NCBI RefSeq assembly: GCF_004297125.1 | Contig: NZ_SCVD01000039.1 | Coordinates: 308,065-372,064 of the forward strand | Length of the DNA: 64,000 bases | Source: Phenylobacterium sp. | GTDB lineage: Bacteria; Pseudomonadota; Alphaproteobacteria; Caulobacterales; Caulobacteraceae | Direction: 5' to 3' | Shown here: in pieces, positions 7,942 to 16,173 of the stretch | How the letters are laid out: each line of letters begins with the position of its first letter | Position numbering within the stretch: the first letter of the stretch is position 1 | The notes under the pieces: model-generated | What the model was told of the DNA's origin: nothing | What the model saw: the letters and a program-made list of their open reading frames with translations, nothing else | The model's database searches: none | Position numbers and translations under genes: made by a program

Positions 7942-9387
7942 CTACCGGAACGGCGGCTCGTCGAAGCTGCGCAGCTTGCGCGAGTGCAGGCGGTTGCCTT
8001 CCTGCTTGAGCAGGTCGATGGCCGCCAGGCCGATCTGCAGGTGCTGGCCGATGGCCCGGTCGTAGAAGGCGTTGGCCTGGCCGGGCAGCTTGATCTCGCC
8101 GTGCAGCGGCTTGTCCGACACGCAGAGCAGCGTCCCGTACGGGACCCGGAACCGATAGCCCTGGGCGGCGATGGTGGCGCTTTCCATGTCGATGGCGACG
8201 GCCCGGCTCTGGTTGAACCTGAGCGCGCTGGAGGAATACTTCAGCTCCCAGTTCCGGTCGTCGGTGGAGACCACCGTGCCGGTGCGCAGGCGCCGTTTCA
8301 GGATGTCGCCCGTCTCGCCGGTCACCTGCTCGGCGGCGGCGTTGAGCGCGAGCTGGATTTCCGCCAGCGGCGGGATCGGGATCTCGGGCGGCAGCACCTT
8401 GTCCAGGACGTGGTCGTCGCGCAGGTACGCGTGGGCCAGGACATAGTCGCCGATCTTCTGGCTGCCGCGCAGGCCGCCGCAGTGGCCGATCATCAGCCAG
8501 GCTTGGGGCCTGAGCACCGCAAGATGGTCACAGACCGTCTTAGCGTTGGACGGACCGACGCCGATGTTGACCAGGGTGATGCCCGCCCGGCCCGGCGCGA
8601 TCAGGTGATAGGCCGGCATCTGGTGCTTGCGCCAGGTCCCGGCGGCCACGGCCGCCTCCGGATTGGGGGTGTCGGGCGTGACGTAGACATGGCCCGCCGC
8701 AGACAGCGCCGTGTAGGGTCCGCCCGCCTGGAGCTGGCGGCAGCCCCAGGCCACGAACTCGTCCACGTAGCGATGGTAGTTGGTGAACAGGATGAACTGC
8801 TGGGTGTGCTCGGCGGGCGCCCCCGTGTAGTGCGCCAGGCGCGCGAGGGAGAAGTCGGTGCGCAGGCCGTCGAACAGCGCCAGCGGCCGCGGCGCGTCGC
8901 CCTTGGCCATCCAGGACCCGTCGGCGATCTCGTCGCCGATGTCGGCAAGCTCCGTGGTCGGGAAGTGTCGGGCGATCTCCACCGAGCTGATGTCGGCCAT
9001 GGCCATGTCGGCCGGGTCCAGCACGTAGGGGAACGGGATCTCCTGGCTGGAGCGGCCCACCTCCAGCGTGATGTCGAAGTCCTCCTGCAGCAGGCTGAGC
9101 TGCTCGATCAGATAGTCGCGGTAGAGCTCGGGCCGGGTCACCGTGATCGCATAGCGCCCCGCCGACGGCAGGCGGGCGAAGGCGCGGCTGGTGCGCGGAT
9201 ACGGCTGTCCCGGCGGCCAGGTCAGCCGCAGCTCCGGATAGACATAGGCGCCGTTCCGCCGGACGGCGGGTTCGGGCGGCGGTCCGCCGGACAGGAAGGA
9301 TTTTAGGGCGGTGCGGAGAGCCTCGACGCTTTGGCGATATTCGCTCTCGAGCCGATCGACGATGCCGGCTGCTTCTTGTTTCTTCAT
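7942..9387 (-). CDS. amn: AMP nucleosidase
   Basis: Hydrolyses AMP to adenine and ribose 5-phosphate in the cytoplasm, tuning adenylate pools. The 481-residue length matches Amn (E. coli 484). The N-terminal Amn-specific domain (about residues 1-170) is followed by a nucleoside-phosphorylase fold containing the IGHCGGLRGSQ segment, a VAIDMESATIAAQGYRFRVP block with the conserved Asp-Met-Glu-Ser, and LLCVSDKPLHGEIKLPGQA near the end. It is divergent from the symporter gene, with 102 bp between starts. The phosphatase genes follow on the same strand. Confidence 0.93.
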   Translation of the reverse strand: MKKQEAAGIVDRLESEYRQSVEALRTALKSFLSGGPPPEPAVRRNGAYVYPELRLTWPPGQPYPRTSRAFARLPSAGRYAITVTRPELYRDYLIEQLSLLQEDFDITLEVGRSSQEIPFPYVLDPADMAMADISSVEIARHFPTTELADIGDEIADGSWMAKGDAPRPLALFDGLRTDFSLARLAHYTGAPAEHTQQFILFTNYHRYVDEFVAWGCRQLQAGGPYTALSAAGHVYVTPDTPNPEAAVAAGTWRKHQMPAYHLIAPGRAGITLVNIGVGPSNAKTVCDHLAVLRPQAWLMIGHCGGLRGSQKIGDYVLAHAYLRDDHVLDKVLPPEIPIPPLAEIQLALNAAAEQVTGETGDILKRRLRTGTVVSTDDRNWELKYSSSALRFNQSRAVAIDMESATIAAQGYRFRVPYGTLLCVSDKPLHGEIKLPGQANAFYDRAIGQHLQIGLAAIDLLKQEGNRLHSRKLRSFDEPPFR

Positions 9388-9489
9388 CCGCCGCCTTATA
9401 GCGCCGGTCCGTGACGCTTGCGAATCCGGCGTGCTGGACGGACGGCTTCATCCCGGCGACAAAGGCCCCCGAATATCCTCGGGGTCTGC

Positions 9490-10743
9490 ATGAATCGTCT
9501 CTTCACCGCCTTCGTCGTGGGCGCCATGGTGCTCGGCGTCCTCGTCGGCTACGTCATCAACCAGTCGATGTCGGCCGAGGGCGCGAAAGAGATCGCCTCC
9601 AACCTCTCGATCGTCACCGACCTCTTCCTGCGCCTGATCAAGATGATCATCGCGCCCCTGGTCTTCACCACCCTGGTGGCCGGGATCGCGCACATGGGCG
9701 ACGCCTCGGAAGTGGGCCGGGTCGGCGTGAAGACCATCGGCTGGTTCATCCTGGCCTCGATCACGTCGCTCACCATCGGCCTCCTGATGGTCCACCTGAT
9801 CCAGCCGGGCTCGGGCCTGTCGCTGGTGGCGCCGCCGATCGACGCCGCCGCGGGGATCGAGACGACCAAGTTCACGCTCCGCGAGTTCGTCACCCATCTG
9901 GTGCCCTCGTCGATCGTCGACGCCATGGCCAGGAACGAGATCCTGCAGATCGTGGTGTTCTCGGTTCTGGTGGGCACGGCCGTCTCGGCCATCGACGACA
10001 AGGCGCCGGCGGTGCTGAACCTGGTCGAGCAGGGCGCCACCATCATGCTGAAGGTGACCGGCTACGTGATGAAGACCGCCCCGCTGGCGATCTTCGCGGC
10101 GCTCTGCGCCAGCGTCGCCACCCAGGGTCTCGACGTGCTGGCCACCTACGCCAAGTTCGTCGGCGGCTTCTACCTGTCGCTGGGCATCCTCTGGGCCCTG
10201 CTGATCGGGGTGGCCGTCCTGATCGTCGGCCCCCGCGCGATCAAGCTGATCGGCCGGCTGCGCAGCCCGGTCCTGCTGGCCTTCTCCACCGCCTCGTCCG
10301 AGGCGGCCTATCCCCGGACCCTGGAAGAGCTCCAGAAGTGGGGCGTGTCGCGCAAGGTGGCCAGCTTCGTGCTGCCCCTGGGCTACTCGTTCAACCTCGA
10401 CGGTTCGATGATGTACTGCACCTTCGCGACGCTGTTCATCGCGCAGGTCTATGGGATCGAACTCAGCATCGCCCAGCAGATCACCATGCTGGCGCTCCTG
10501 ATGATCACGTCCAAGGGCATGGCCGGGGTGCCTCGCGCCTCGCTGGTGGTGATCGCCGCCACCCTCACCTACTTCGACCTGCCCGAGGCCGGCCTGCTGC
10601 TGATCCTGGCCGTCGACCACCTGCTCGACATGGGCCGTTCGGCCACCAACGTGGTCGGCAATTCGGTGGCCGCCGCCGTGGTCGCCAAGTGGGAGAACCA
10701 GATCGAAGAACCGCCGGCCGAGGCGGAAGCGGCCAAGGCCTGA
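9490..10743 (+). CDS. dicarboxylate/amino acid:cation symporter (DAACS family)
   Basis: Inner-membrane Na+ or H+ coupled symporter of the DctA/GltP family, 417 residues. Markers are KMIIAPLVFTTLV in the third helix region, the serine-rich reentrant loop FSTASSEAAYPRT, GYSFNLDGSMMY, and the DHLLDMGRSATNVVGN motif in helix 8. The ATG at 9490 gives a direct start into the first membrane segment; the 24 upstream in-frame codons are polar and atypical. The substrate is probably C4-dicarboxylates or glutamate/aspartate and cannot be decided from sequence. Confidence 0.92.
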   Translation: MNRLFTAFVVGAMVLGVLVGYVINQSMSAEGAKEIASNLSIVTDLFLRLIKMIIAPLVFTTLVAGIAHMGDASEVGRVGVKTIGWFILASITSLTIGLLMVHLIQPGSGLSLVAPPIDAAAGIETTKFTLREFVTHLVPSSIVDAMARNEILQIVVFSVLVGTAVSAIDDKAPAVLNLVEQGATIMLKVTGYVMKTAPLAIFAALCASVATQGLDVLATYAKFVGGFYLSLGILWALLIGVAVLIVGPRAIKLIGRLRSPVLLAFSTASSEAAYPRTLEELQKWGVSRKVASFVLPLGYSFNLDGSMMYCTFATLFIAQVYGIELSIAQQITMLALLMITSKGMAGVPRASLVVIAATLTYFDLPEAGLLLILAVDHLLDMGRSATNVVGNSVAAAVVAKWENQIEEPPAEAEAAKA

Positions 10744-10867
10744 GGCCGGGGCATGGACGCGGGCTATCGAGCCTGCGTCCTAACGTCCGCTAACCCTATC
10801 GCTTAACCCGGCGTTCGCCTCGTATGGGGGATGGTGTGGTCCAACCCAGGACCCACGCAGAACGCCC

Positions 10868-12250
10868 GTGCCGCAATCGCCGAAAAGCCATGCCGAACTC
10901 GCCGCCCGCGTGGCCGAGCTCGAAGCCGAGCGGGCCATGGTCCTGCGGCTGGCGCAGACGGATTCCCTGACCGGCCTGGTGAACCGCGGCGCCTTCTCGT
11001 CCGGCCTCTGCGAGCGGATGGATGCCGCGCGCGAGACCGGCGCCAAGGTCGCCCTCTTCGTCATCGACCTGGACCGCTTCAAGCACCTGAACGACAGTCT
11101 GGGCCACCACGCCGGCGACCTGCTGCTGGCCGAGCTGGGCCGGCGCCTGCGCGACGACGCCGCCCCCGGCGAGCTGATCGCCCGCCTGGGCGGCGACGAA
11201 TTCGCCCTGGTGTCCGACGATCCCGATCCCGCCGCCCGCGCCGAACGCCTGGTCTCGGCGCTGGGCCAGCAGCACTTCATCTACGGCCGCGCCGTTTCGC
11301 CCGGCGGTTCGGTGGGCGTGGCGGTGTTCCCCGACGACGCCCAGGACGCCGCCGACCTGCAGCACTTCGCCGACATGGCGCTCTACCGGGCCAAGTCCGG
11401 CGGCGGCCGTCGCTGGTCGCGCTTCGACGCCCGGCTCCGCGAGGAGAGCGAGCGGCGCCGGACCCTGGAAGACGAGCTGCGCCGCGCCATCCCCGCCGGC
11501 GAGATCGAGCCCTGGTTTCAGCCGATCATCGACTCCATGACCGGCCGCATGGTCGGCGTGGAAGTGCTCGCCCGCTGGAACCATCCCGAGAAGGGCCTCC
11601 TCGCCCCCGCCGCCTTCGTGCCGATGGCCGAAGAGCTGGGGCTGATCCGCGTGATCGACGAGGCGGTGTTCGAGGCCGCCTGCGCCCGCACCGCGCCCTG
11701 GGTCGCCGAGGGCCTGATCGAATCCGTAGCCTGCAACGTCTCGCCCCGCGACCTGCTGGACCCCGCCTTCTCCCGCAAGCTGATCGGACGGCTGGCGAAG
11801 ACCGCCCTGCCCGCCACCGCCCTGACCGTCGAGATCACCGAGACCTTCCTGCTCCAGGACCTGGCGCTCTCCCGCCGCCACATCGAGCGGCTGGCCGCCA
11901 AGGGCGTGAACGTCGCCCTCGACGACTTCGGCACCGGCTACTCCAACCTGCGCGCGCTGATGCACCTGCCGATCCAGACGGTGAAGCTGGACCGCTCGCT
12001 GATCGACGACGTGGGGCGCGACAGCCGCGTCTCGAAGCTGGTGGCCTCGCTGCTGCACGCGGCCCGTTCGCTAGGCGTGCGCATCGTCGCCGAGGGCGTC
12101 GAGACCGAGGGCCAGGCGCTGTTCCTGCGTTCGGCCGGCTGCGAGCGCATGCAGGGCTATTTCTTCGCCCGCCCGATGCCGGCGGACGCGATGGAGGCGA
12201 TCCTTCGCGAGCAGAACGTCCCGGCTCCGCGCCTCGCCGCCGTCGGCTGA
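10868..12250 (+). CDS. GGDEF-EAL protein (cyclic di-GMP turnover)
   Basis: Soluble 460-residue protein with a short coiled N-terminus (residues 1-28), a GGDEF domain (intact GGDEF at 108-112) and an EAL domain (about 205-450). The EAL motif itself reads EVL at 232-234. The remaining phosphodiesterase residues are present: Asn290, Glu322, the DDFGTGYS loop at 352-359, Lys373, and EGVETEGQ. Glu of E-x-L is kept, so phosphodiesterase activity is likely. No RxxD inhibitory site sits at the usual distance before GGDEF. The start is a GTG; the next ATG is 23 codons in. No sensor domain is attached. Confidence 0.92.
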   Translation: MPQSPKSHAELAARVAELEAERAMVLRLAQTDSLTGLVNRGAFSSGLCERMDAARETGAKVALFVIDLDRFKHLNDSLGHHAGDLLLAELGRRLRDDAAPGELIARLGGDEFALVSDDPDPAARAERLVSALGQQHFIYGRAVSPGGSVGVAVFPDDAQDAADLQHFADMALYRAKSGGGRRWSRFDARLREESERRRTLEDELRRAIPAGEIEPWFQPIIDSMTGRMVGVEVLARWNHPEKGLLAPAAFVPMAEELGLIRVIDEAVFEAACARTAPWVAEGLIESVACNVSPRDLLDPAFSRKLIGRLAKTALPATALTVEITETFLLQDLALSRRHIERLAAKGVNVALDDFGTGYSNLRALMHLPIQTVKLDRSLIDDVGRDSRVSKLVASLLHAARSLGVRIVAEGVETEGQALFLRSAGCERMQGYFFARPMPADAMEAILREQNVPAPRLAAVG

Positions 12251-12251
12251 T

Positions 12252-12280
12252 CTTCCATACGCGTATAACTGTCCCCATAT
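12252..12280 (+). promoter_or_regulatory. heat-shock (sigma-32-like) promoter of htpX
   Basis: CTTCCA at 12252-12257 and CCCCATAT at 12273-12280, 15 bp apart. This is close to the alphaproteobacterial heat-shock pattern CTTGAA / CCCCAT-T. Transcription would begin near 12287, downstream of the first in-frame ATG (12279), which supports the later htpX start. Confidence 0.5.
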
Positions 12281-12326
12281 GGCGGAAGGGTCCTTTCAGG
12301 GCCCTCCGAACGTCAACATGGGAACC

Positions 12327-13253
12327 ATGCGCAACCACCTTCGCACCTTCACCCTGCTCGCCGTCCTGACCGCGCTCTTCGTGGGCGCCGGCTACATGGT
12401 CGGCGGCCCCACCGGCATGCTGATCGCCCTGCTGTTCGCCGGCGCGATGAACCTGGTCAGCTACTGGAACGCCGACAGGATCGTGCTCTCCATGTACCGG
12501 GCGGTCGAGGTCGACGCCTCGCACCCCGAGCCGCTGATCCGGAATTACGTCGCCGACGTGCTGGAGCTGGCCGGGCGGGCGAACATCCCCGCGCCCAGGG
12601 TCTATGTCATCGACCAGGACCAGCCGAACGCCTTCGCCACCGGCCGCGACCCCCAGCACGCCGCCGTCGCGGCCACTCGCGGCCTGCTCTCCATGCTGGA
12701 CCGCCGCGAGATCCGCGGCGTCATGGCCCATGAGCTGGCGCACGTGAAGAACCGTGACACGCTCACCATGACCATCACCGCCACCATCGCCGGCGCGATC
12801 GGGGCGCTCGCCAACTTCGCCTTCTTCTTCGGCGGCCGCGACGAGGCGGGCCGTCCCACCGGCCTGATCGGCGCCATCGTCATCGCCGTCATCGGCCCGA
12901 TCGCCGCGGGCCTGGTGCAGATGGCCATCAGCCGCGGCCGAGAGTACGAGGCCGATCGCGCGGGCGCCGAGATCTCGGGCGACCCGCAGGCCCTGGCCTC
13001 GGCCCTGCAGAAGATCGAGGCCTACGCCAAGGGCGGCTACTTCAATCCCGACGCCGAGCGCAATCCGGCCACCGCCCACATGTTCATCATCAATCCCCTG
13101 GCGGGCGGCAAGGGGGACAGCCTGTTCTCCACCCACCCGGCCACGCACAACCGCGTGGAGGCCCTGCTGGGCATGACCGGCCAGGTCCGCGGCCCCGCGC
13201 GCGGCACGGCGGTCCCGATCACCCGGGCGCGCCGGACGGGGCCCTGGTCCTAG
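12327..13253 (+). CDS. htpX: membrane zinc metalloprotease HtpX
   Basis: Heat-shock inner-membrane M48 protease that degrades damaged membrane proteins. With the ATG at 12327 the protein has 308 residues and starts directly before its first membrane helix (about 7-24); a second follows at about 30-48. The zinc site is HELAH at 135-139 plus Glu206 in REYEAD. Two more hydrophobic helices lie at about 150-170 and 180-202. A conserved FSTHPATHNRVEAL segment lies near the end. An ATG at 12318 is an alternative start. A heat-shock-like promoter lies just upstream. Its TAG stop shares the CTAG at 13250-13253 with the convergent receptor gene. Confidence 0.94.
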   Translation: MRNHLRTFTLLAVLTALFVGAGYMVGGPTGMLIALLFAGAMNLVSYWNADRIVLSMYRAVEVDASHPEPLIRNYVADVLELAGRANIPAPRVYVIDQDQPNAFATGRDPQHAAVAATRGLLSMLDRREIRGVMAHELAHVKNRDTLTMTITATIAGAIGALANFAFFFGGRDEAGRPTGLIGAIVIAVIGPIAAGLVQMAISRGREYEADRAGAEISGDPQALASALQKIEAYAKGGYFNPDAERNPATAHMFIINPLAGGKGDSLFSTHPATHNRVEALLGMTGQVRGPARGTAVPITRARRTGPWS

Positions 13254-15475
13254 AGGCTTGCCTCCAGCGTCAGGCCCACCAGCCGCGGCTCGCCCAGCAG
13301 GGCCTGACGACGACCGCCGTTCAGGTACTGGTAGTCGAAGTGGTGGGTGTTGAAGATGTTGGCGGCCGTGAGGTAGGCGCCGTAGCGGTCGTTCCGCCAG
13401 CCGGCCTTGGCGTTCACCAGCGTGCGCGCCTTCAGCTCTCGGCGGCTCTGGTCCAGGACCGCCTGGTAAGCGGCCGACCGGTGGCTGGCGTTGAGGTTCA
13501 CGAACCAGCCCGCCTCGCTCTTCCACGTGCCGCCGGCCGCGAAGGTCACGCGCGGCGCGTTCGCGAACTCGTTCCCGGACAGGTCCGCGACGGTCGCGCC
13601 GGTCACCATGAACTCCTTGAAGCGGGTGTTGGCGTAGCCCAGCGAGGCATAGGCGCTGATCTCCGCCGTCGCCTGGAAGCGGCTCTCGACCTCAAAGCCG
13701 TAGATCCGCGACGACCCGGCGTTCCGGGTTTCGTAGTCGTAGACGTTGCTGCTGAGCTGGACGTTCACCTGCTGGTCCTTCCAATCGACGTAGAAGGCGT
13801 TGGCGTTCAGCGACAGGCGGCGGTCCAGCCATAGCGAGCGCAACGCCAGCTCATAGTTCCAGGTGTATTCCGGGTCGTAGGCGTAGAGCCCCCCGCGGCC
13901 GGGGTTCACGCCCGAGCCGCCCGAGCGATAGCCTCGCTGCACGGTGGCGCTCAGCGAGGCGTCGTCGGTCACCTCGAAGGTGACGCCGACCTTCGGCAGG
14001 AACGCCTTGTAGGTGGTCTTGGCCGGAGGCGACGACGAGTTGGCCGCCAGGAGTTGGGCGTTGATCAGCGCGTTGACGGCCGCCACCGTGGGGCCGAGCG
14101 CGCCGAAGTCGGCGGGGTTCGGCAGGGGCGTGGCGAGGACGACCGTGTTCTCGTTGGCCCGGACCTGATGCTCGTAGTCGTAGCGGAAGCCGCCGTGCAG
14201 CTTGATGCGCGGCGCGACCTGCCAGGTGGCGTCCCCGAAGATCGCCGCGGTCTCGACGGTCTGTGGATAGAACTGGCTCGTGTCGATGGTCAGCGCCGCC
14301 GGATAGAAGCCGCTGATCGCCGCCGGCAGGCCCAGGTCGTCCACCGGGCTCAACTTGAAGACGCTGTGCGAACGGTCGTGCTTGTTGTCCAGGTGCGAAT
14401 AATAGCCACCGACCAGGCCCTTGAACGGGCCTCGCTCGAAGTTCAGCCGCAGCTCCTCGCTGAAGGTCTTCTGGTCCTGGGTGAAGTCGCCGTAGGCGCT
14501 GTCGATGGGCAGGTTGTCGCCGTCGTAGACGGTGCTGGCGCGGATTTGGCTGTAGGTCGTGACCGCCGCCAGGGTCAGGTGCGGCGACAGCCTGTAGCCG
14601 ACGTCCAGCGTGCCGATGTCGCTGCGGACCTTGTCGACGGTGGCGCGGTCGCCAAGGACCGTACGGTTCTTCCAACTGTCGGGCGTGTCGGTGAACGAAT
14701 AGGTCGAGCCGTTGCTGTGCTCGTCGTGCAGGTAGGCGGCGACCACGCGCAGCCCGGGAAGGTCGGTGGGGGTGAACAGGAGCTTCGCCCGCACGGCGTC
14801 GGAATCACGGAACCCGGCGCGGTCGTCGTTCCGGTTCGGATTCTCGATCAGGCCATCGGCCCGCGACCGCTCGGCGGCCAGGCGAAACGCCAGCTGGTCG
14901 GCAACGATCGGGCCGCCGATGGCCGCGGCGAACCGGCGCTGCTCGTCCTGGTCGGTGAGGATCGCCCGGGCCTTGCCGGTCCATTCGTAGGTGGGGTCGG
15001 CGGTCTTGAGGACGATCGCCCCGGCCAGCGCGTTGCGGCCCTGCAGCGTCGACTGCGGCCCGCGCAGGATCTCCACCTGCGCCAGGTCCCAGAGGTCCAG
15101 CGGGCCGCCGTTGACCGCCGCCCGCGGCAGCGGCGAGCCGTCCAGGTAGACCGTCGCCAGGTCGCCCGTGCCGACGCCCGTGACGTTGCTGTTGGCGATG
15201 CCGCGGATCGTGAAGCCCTGCTTCCCGAAGATCGAGTTGAGGTTCGCGGTGCGGTTGATGAGGTCGTAGACGTCGACCAGGTTCTGCTCGGCGATCTCCT
15301 TGCCGGTCACCACCGCGACGCTGGTGGGGGTGTCCTGGATCGAGCGGTCCGTCTTCTCCCCGGTGACCACCAGCTCGTCCAGTTGCGCGGCCGGCGCCTC
15401 CGTCTCCGCCCCGAGGGCGCCCGAGGCTGCGGAGGCTAACAGCAGCGCAAACAAGGCGGGACGGCGGACAGGCAT
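13250..15475 (-). CDS. TonB-dependent receptor (siderophore type)
   Basis: Outer-membrane beta-barrel receptor, 741 residues. A signal peptide (1-22, cut after GALGA) is followed by the TonB box region (LDELVVTGEK). The plug domain runs to about residue 150 with the VEILRGPQSTLQGRNALAGAI marker, then a 22-strand barrel ends in the typical aromatic-poor GLTLEASL. It is divergent from a small membrane-protein/PepSY operon with a Fur-like box between them. That context points to a ferric siderophore as ligand. The barrel gives no clear ligand identity. Confidence 0.9.
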   Translation of the reverse strand: MPVRRPALFALLLASAASGALGAETEAPAAQLDELVVTGEKTDRSIQDTPTSVAVVTGKEIAEQNLVDVYDLINRTANLNSIFGKQGFTIRGIANSNVTGVGTGDLATVYLDGSPLPRAAVNGGPLDLWDLAQVEILRGPQSTLQGRNALAGAIVLKTADPTYEWTGKARAILTDQDEQRRFAAAIGGPIVADQLAFRLAAERSRADGLIENPNRNDDRAGFRDSDAVRAKLLFTPTDLPGLRVVAAYLHDEHSNGSTYSFTDTPDSWKNRTVLGDRATVDKVRSDIGTLDVGYRLSPHLTLAAVTTYSQIRASTVYDGDNLPIDSAYGDFTQDQKTFSEELRLNFERGPFKGLVGGYYSHLDNKHDRSHSVFKLSPVDDLGLPAAISGFYPAALTIDTSQFYPQTVETAAIFGDATWQVAPRIKLHGGFRYDYEHQVRANENTVVLATPLPNPADFGALGPTVAAVNALINAQLLAANSSSPPAKTTYKAFLPKVGVTFEVTDDASLSATVQRGYRSGGSGVNPGRGGLYAYDPEYTWNYELALRSLWLDRRLSLNANAFYVDWKDQQVNVQLSSNVYDYETRNAGSSRIYGFEVESRFQATAEISAYASLGYANTRFKEFMVTGATVADLSGNEFANAPRVTFAAGGTWKSEAGWFVNLNASHRSAAYQAVLDQSRRELKARTLVNAKAGWRNDRYGAYLTAANIFNTHHFDYQYLNGGRRQALLGEPRLVGLTLEASL

Positions 15476-15524
15476 CGGACAAGCTCCCCTGAGGTGGTGG
15501 CGCGGTCGCTAGTTGTGTTGCAAT

Positions 15525-15539
15525 TGCGAGTCAATCTCA
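15525..15539. promoter_or_regulatory. Fur-like box between divergent iron genes
   Basis: TGCGAGT-C-AATCTCA matches the 7-1-7 Fur pattern TGAGAAT-N-ATTCTCA at 11 of 14 positions. It lies in the 131-bp gap between the TonB receptor (minus) and the membrane protein gene (plus), so it could repress both. A second such box precedes the heme receptor at 20903. Confidence 0.55.
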
Positions 15540-15606
15540 TTATCAATCTGCATGACTTGGGGAGAGCGTGGGCTTCTATGCGTGCGAATCTGACGGAGAC
15601 GGCGTC

Positions 15607-16173
15607 GTGAGCGGGGCGACCGTGGCCCTGGTCCTGGCCGGCGGCGCGGCGGCCGGCGTGGCCCTGCGCCACGCCTGGCGCGCGGGCGGCGCACGGCGGC
15701 CTTGGCTGATCATCACCGGCTGGGGCGTGGCCGCGGCGGCGGTGGCCGTCGCCGTGGCGTCGGCGGGCGCCGCGCCGGGAACGTTCCTGGCCCTGGCCCT
15801 GATCCCGGTGGCCGTGCTCGCCCTCGTCACCGCCGGCGTGAAGGTCCGCGACGCCAGGACCAGGGCGCCGCGCGAGCTGGCGTTGGAGCCGTCCGACCGG
15901 GCGTCCAAGGCCTGGCGCGGCTGGCTGCGCGGCCTGCTGGCCGGGCCCATCGGCGGCGTCGCGGCCATGGGCGTGGGCCTGGCCTTCGTGGTCTGGGTTC
16001 CGGGCGCGCCTCAGACCCGCATGGTGCTGGGCGGCATGCTCGTGCCCGTCCTGTGGGCGGCCGGCATGGCCTGGACCCTCGCCGACGACAGGATCCTCCG
16101 CGCCACCGCCGTCCTCGTGGGCGTGGCCCTGGTCACCTTCGCAGCCTCCGCCCTGAAGGGGTTCGCCGTATGA
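15607..16173 (+). CDS. small polytopic membrane protein of an iron-uptake operon
   Basis: I do not recognise a named family. The protein of about 188 residues has roughly five hydrophobic segments rich in Ala, Val and Gly, with a polar stretch near residues 80-105. I prefer the GTG at 15607, which has GGAG eight bases upstream; a GTG at 15568 would add 13 residues but has a poorly spaced ribosome site. Its stop overlaps the start of the PepSY gene by 4 bp (ATGA). Similar small membrane proteins often accompany PepSY proteins beside siderophore receptors, so a role in ferric-siderophore reduction or uptake is inferred. Confidence 0.7.
   Translation: MSGATVALVLAGGAAAGVALRHAWRAGGARRPWLIITGWGVAAAAVAVAVASAGAAPGTFLALALIPVAVLALVTAGVKVRDARTRAPRELALEPSDRASKAWRGWLRGLLAGPIGGVAAMGVGLAFVVWVPGAPQTRMVLGGMLVPVLWAAGMAWTLADDRILRATAVLVGVALVTFAASALKGFAV

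Noticed and set aside
6304..9306. 1000-codon open frame on the plus strand
   Set aside because: It is antisense to two phosphatase genes and amn, is Arg/Gly/His-rich and has no domain; it is a by-product of high GC.
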